Shown piece after piece: positions 6,743-8,496 of a stretch of DNA of 8,496 nt. The first letter of the stretch is position 1. Every line of letters begins with the position of its first letter. The notes under the pieces were generated by a model. It did no database searches. It was not told the DNA's origin and saw nothing but the letters and a program-made list of their open reading frames with translations. The position numbers and the translations under genes are program-made. This DNA comes from Clostridia bacterium (GTDB lineage: Bacteria > Bacillota_A > Clostridia > Lachnospirales > Cellulosilyticaceae), in contig JARBTY010000130.1 in the NCBI GenBank assembly GCA_029239935.1, positions 1 through 8,496 on the forward strand, in the 5' to 3' direction.

Positions 6743-7843
6743 GTGAGAGTAACCAATGGAATGATAAGAAATAACATGGTAAATTCATTATATACAAACA
6801 TGTCAAGACTTGATACCCTCTATAATCAGATGAATTCGCTTAAAAAGATACAAAGGCCTTCAGATGATCCCATTATAGCAGGTAGATCACTTAAGCTTAG
6901 AATCAATGTATTAGAAGCAGAGCAATATAAAAGTAATACAGATGAGGCAACCTCCTGGATGGAGATTACAGAAAAGGCGCTTGGTAATGTTACAGAAATT
7001 TTAAAACAAATTAATACGCGATGTGTACAAGCCTCAACAGATACACTTGCAACTGAAGACCGAGAAAAGATTGAGGCGGAGATTAACCAATTGTGGGAAC
7101 AACTGCAGCAGGAGGCCAATGTGACCTATGCAGGCAGATGTGTTTTTTCGGGATATAAGACAGATGAGCCGCCTGTACTTACAAAGGAAACCACACTTAC
7201 ACAACCAACTGAATTGGAGAGTGACTTAATATTATTAAAAGGAACTAAAGTATCGGCAGATGTACTTGATGGTGGTGGAACTGTATTAATAGCAGCGGGG
7301 ACAACGCTTACAGAAGATATAACCATACCAGCAGGTGCTACTTTACCGACAAATACAGTTTTACCAAAGGGTACGATTAATCCTAATGTTTTAGGAAAAA
7401 TTGATGAACAAAATATTCAGTACGAAGTAGGTGTAGGTAGTACTATTTCTGTCAATACTCTAGGGATGGATAGGTTGATGAGCAAGTTGTTTGCAGATAT
7501 AAAGGAAATAAAAGATGGATTAGAGTCACATTCAGATAGTGATACAAGTAATGATGTGAATTTACATGACCTATTTGAAGGCAAAATAGGCGATTTTGCT
7601 GACAGATTATTAGACGTATCAACAATGACAGCAGATTTAGGAAGCAGAGTGAACAGACTGGAATACACAGCAACCAGACTTGTAGATGATAAAACAAACT
7701 TTACAGAACTCCTGTCAAAAACAGAGGATGTGGATTTGGAAGAAGTTTATGTAGAGTTCAACTCTCAATATGCTGTTTATCAATCAGCACTGCAGGCAAC
7801 GTCGAAGGTTATTATGAATACTTTAGCAGATTTTTTAAGATAA
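6743..7843 (+). CDS. flgL: Flagellar hook-associated protein FlgL (HAP3) with a central insertion
   Basis: Exported adaptor between FlgK and the flagellin filament. The 366-residue product has the flagellin-like N-terminus: MRVTNGMIRNNMVNSL (1-16), then KKIQRPSDDPIIAGRSLKLR (34-53), and a long helix to about 125. YAGRCVFSGYKTDEPP (129-144) marks the end of the conserved N-terminal domain. The C-terminal helix (about 300-366) includes SRVNRLE and the heptad-rich tail ending TLADFLR. Many FlgL proteins move almost directly from FSGxxT to a YxVGxGxxIxVN segment (here 227-238). Here about 75 residues intervene (145-221), with recurring short units around KGTKV (166-170), AGTTL (185-189), AGATL (197-201) and KGTI (209-212), suggesting a small beta-solenoid-like or surface domain. 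Start is GTG. It is the last gene before the 71-base gap that contains a stem-loop. Confidence 0.93.
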   Translation: MRVTNGMIRNNMVNSLYTNMSRLDTLYNQMNSLKKIQRPSDDPIIAGRSLKLRINVLEAEQYKSNTDEATSWMEITEKALGNVTEILKQINTRCVQASTDTLATEDREKIEAEINQLWEQLQQEANVTYAGRCVFSGYKTDEPPVLTKETTLTQPTELESDLILLKGTKVSADVLDGGGTVLIAAGTTLTEDITIPAGATLPTNTVLPKGTINPNVLGKIDEQNIQYEVGVGSTISVNTLGMDRLMSKLFADIKEIKDGLESHSDSDTSNDVNLHDLFEGKIGDFADRLLDVSTMTADLGSRVNRLEYTATRLVDDKTNFTELLSKTEDVDLEEVYVEFNSQYAVYQSALQATSKVIMNTLADFLR

Positions 7844-7851
7844 GCAGATTA

Positions 7852-7891
7852 AAAAGGGGTAGATTTATTGACAAAATAATCTGCCTCTTTT
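7852..7891 (+). terminator. Stem-loop between flgL and fliW, possible terminator or attenuator
   Basis: Bases 7852-7865 pair with 7878-7891 over 14 positions (two G-U pairs) around a 12-base loop. The 5' arm begins AAAAGGGG and the 3' arm ends CTCTTTT, so the U-tract is partly inside the stem, as in A/U-flanked terminators. There is no further T run after it, so termination may be partial. A competing 7-base pairing, GCAGATT (7844-7850) with AATCTGC (7878-7884), uses the same 3' arm and would prevent the longer stem. The structure ends nine bases before the fliW ribosome binding site and could set fliW-csrA expression relative to flgKL. Confidence 0.55.
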
Positions 7892-7914
7892 GATAGAAAA
7901 AAGGAGGAACGAAG

Positions 7915-8322
7915 ATGGATGCGGATACAAAAAAAATATTATTTAAAGAGGGAATACCGGGTTTCGAAGAGTTAAAAGAATTTATCATACTAGAAGATGA
8001 AGGGAAAGAGTTTTATTATCTGCAGGCTGTAAATGAACCCATTATTTCTTTTGTGATCATTGATCCTTCTTTATTAAAATCAGATTATGCGCCTGTTATT
8101 CCTAAAAGCTACTTTGAAAAGTTAGGAGCAAAAGAAGGTGAGGCGGTCACAGCATTTGTCATTGCAACTATTAGAGAAAATATGGAGGAGTCTACGGTGA
8201 ATTTGCAGGCACCGTTATTGATTCACATAGAAAATCGTATAGGTGTGCAAGCTATTTTAGAAGATAAGAGCTACCATTCAAGACATAAAATAGCAGATCT
8301 TATCAAGGAAAGGGGCCAATGA
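7915..8322 (+). CDS. fliW: Flagellar assembly factor FliW
   Basis: A 135-residue cytoplasmic protein. In Bacillus FliW binds either free flagellin or CsrA; when flagellin is exported, FliW is released to sequester CsrA, lifting repression of flagellin mRNA. Family features are clear: FKEGIPGFEELKEFIIL (10-26), FYYLQAV (33-39), a SFVIIDP segment (45-51) and Y58 following it, and near the C-terminus VNLQAPLLIHIENRIGVQAI (about 95-114) with YHSRHKI (119-125). Length is normal. The ATG at 7915 follows AAGGAGG (7901-7907) with a seven-base gap. csrA begins two bases after the fliW stop codon's last base, so the two are almost certainly co-translated. In Bacillus subtilis another small gene, yviE, lies between flgL and fliW; it is absent here. 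Confidence 0.95.
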   Translation: MDADTKKILFKEGIPGFEELKEFIILEDEGKEFYYLQAVNEPIISFVIIDPSLLKSDYAPVIPKSYFEKLGAKEGEAVTAFVIATIRENMEESTVNLQAPLLIHIENRIGVQAILEDKSYHSRHKIADLIKERGQ

Positions 8323-8323
8323 A

Positions 8324-8496
8324 ATGTTAGCACTGACCAGAAAAATAGAAGAAACGATTATAGTTAATGGGAATATTAAAATTAAAGTCTTAGATATTGC
8401 TGATGGGAAAGTTAAACTCGGTATAGAGGCCCCAAAAGATGTGAGTATTTATAGAGAAGAAGTCTATTTGGACATTCAGAATAGTAATAAAGATTC
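8324..8496 (+). CDS. csrA: Carbon storage regulator CsrA (3' end outside window)
   Basis: RNA-binding dimer that blocks translation by binding GGA motifs near ribosome binding sites; in Bacillus its main target is flagellin mRNA, with FliW as antagonist. The 57 visible complete codons cover nearly the whole RNA-binding fold: MLALTRKIEETIIV (1-14), DGKVKLGIEAPKDVSIYREE (27-46), VYLDIQ (47-52). The RNA-contacting L4, R6 and R44 are present. Position 9, often Gly in proteobacterial CsrA (RxGE), is Glu here; B. subtilis CsrA likewise lacks that Gly. Start is the ATG at 8324, one base after the fliW TGA; AAAGGGG (8309-8315) lies eight bases upstream inside fliW. The reading frame is open to the right edge, so only a short C-terminal tail is missing. 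A flagellin gene would be expected downstream. Confidence 0.94.
   Translation, partial: MLALTRKIEETIIVNGNIKIKVLDIADGKVKLGIEAPKDVSIYREEVYLDIQNSNKD

Noticed and set aside
6826..7697. Several minus-strand open frames opposite flgL, including cysteine- and serine-rich ones
   Set aside because: They are complementary-strand shadows of flgL with unnatural composition and no translation signals.

Overview
The window looks like chromosome from a low-GC, flagellated Gram-positive bacterium, most likely a clostridium and possibly of the Lachnospirales type. The evidence is AT-rich coding sequence, strong AAGGAGG-type ribosome binding sites (some with GTG starts), and the Bacillota gene order comFC - yvyF - flgM - flgN - flgK - flgL - fliW - csrA. 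The genus assignment is inference. Every convincing gene is on the + strand and gaps are short, so the region is dense and operon-like. No RNA genes, mobile elements, CRISPR arrays or att sites were recognised.

Bases 1-2363 hold the housekeeping end of the neighbourhood: the C-terminal half of a RecD2-type SF1B helicase (cut by the left edge at its Walker A motif), a ComFC-type phosphoribosyltransferase-like protein with four CxxC pairs, and the small zinc-ribbon flagellar-operon protein YvyF. A probable intrinsic terminator (2379-2418) ends this unit. The 171-base gap to flgM (2364-2534) is the largest in the window. It also holds an almost ideal sigma-28 (SigD/FliA) promoter, TAAA-N15-GTCGATAT (2471-2497), and a small AT-rich inverted repeat just upstream of it.

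Bases 2535-7843 are a late-flagellar hook-filament junction operon: flgM (anti-sigma-28), flgN (export chaperone for FlgK/FlgL), two tandem and strongly diverged flgK genes, and flgL. Junctions are 0-18 bases and several ribosome binding sites overlap the upstream stop codon. FlgL and the first FlgK carry non-canonical central insertions.

After a 71-base gap with a strong stem-loop (7852-7891) come fliW and csrA (csrA cut by the right edge). In Bacillus these encode the partner-switch that couples flagellin level to flagellin mRNA translation. The window therefore puts two assembly checkpoints (FlgM/sigma-28 and FliW/CsrA) on either side of the junction proteins whose completion they monitor; flagellin itself would be expected just downstream.

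No unprecedented system is visible. The most notable points are the paired FlgK paralogues, the repeat-like insertion in FlgL, the tyrosine-striped insertion in the first FlgK, and the possible attenuator between flgL and fliW.
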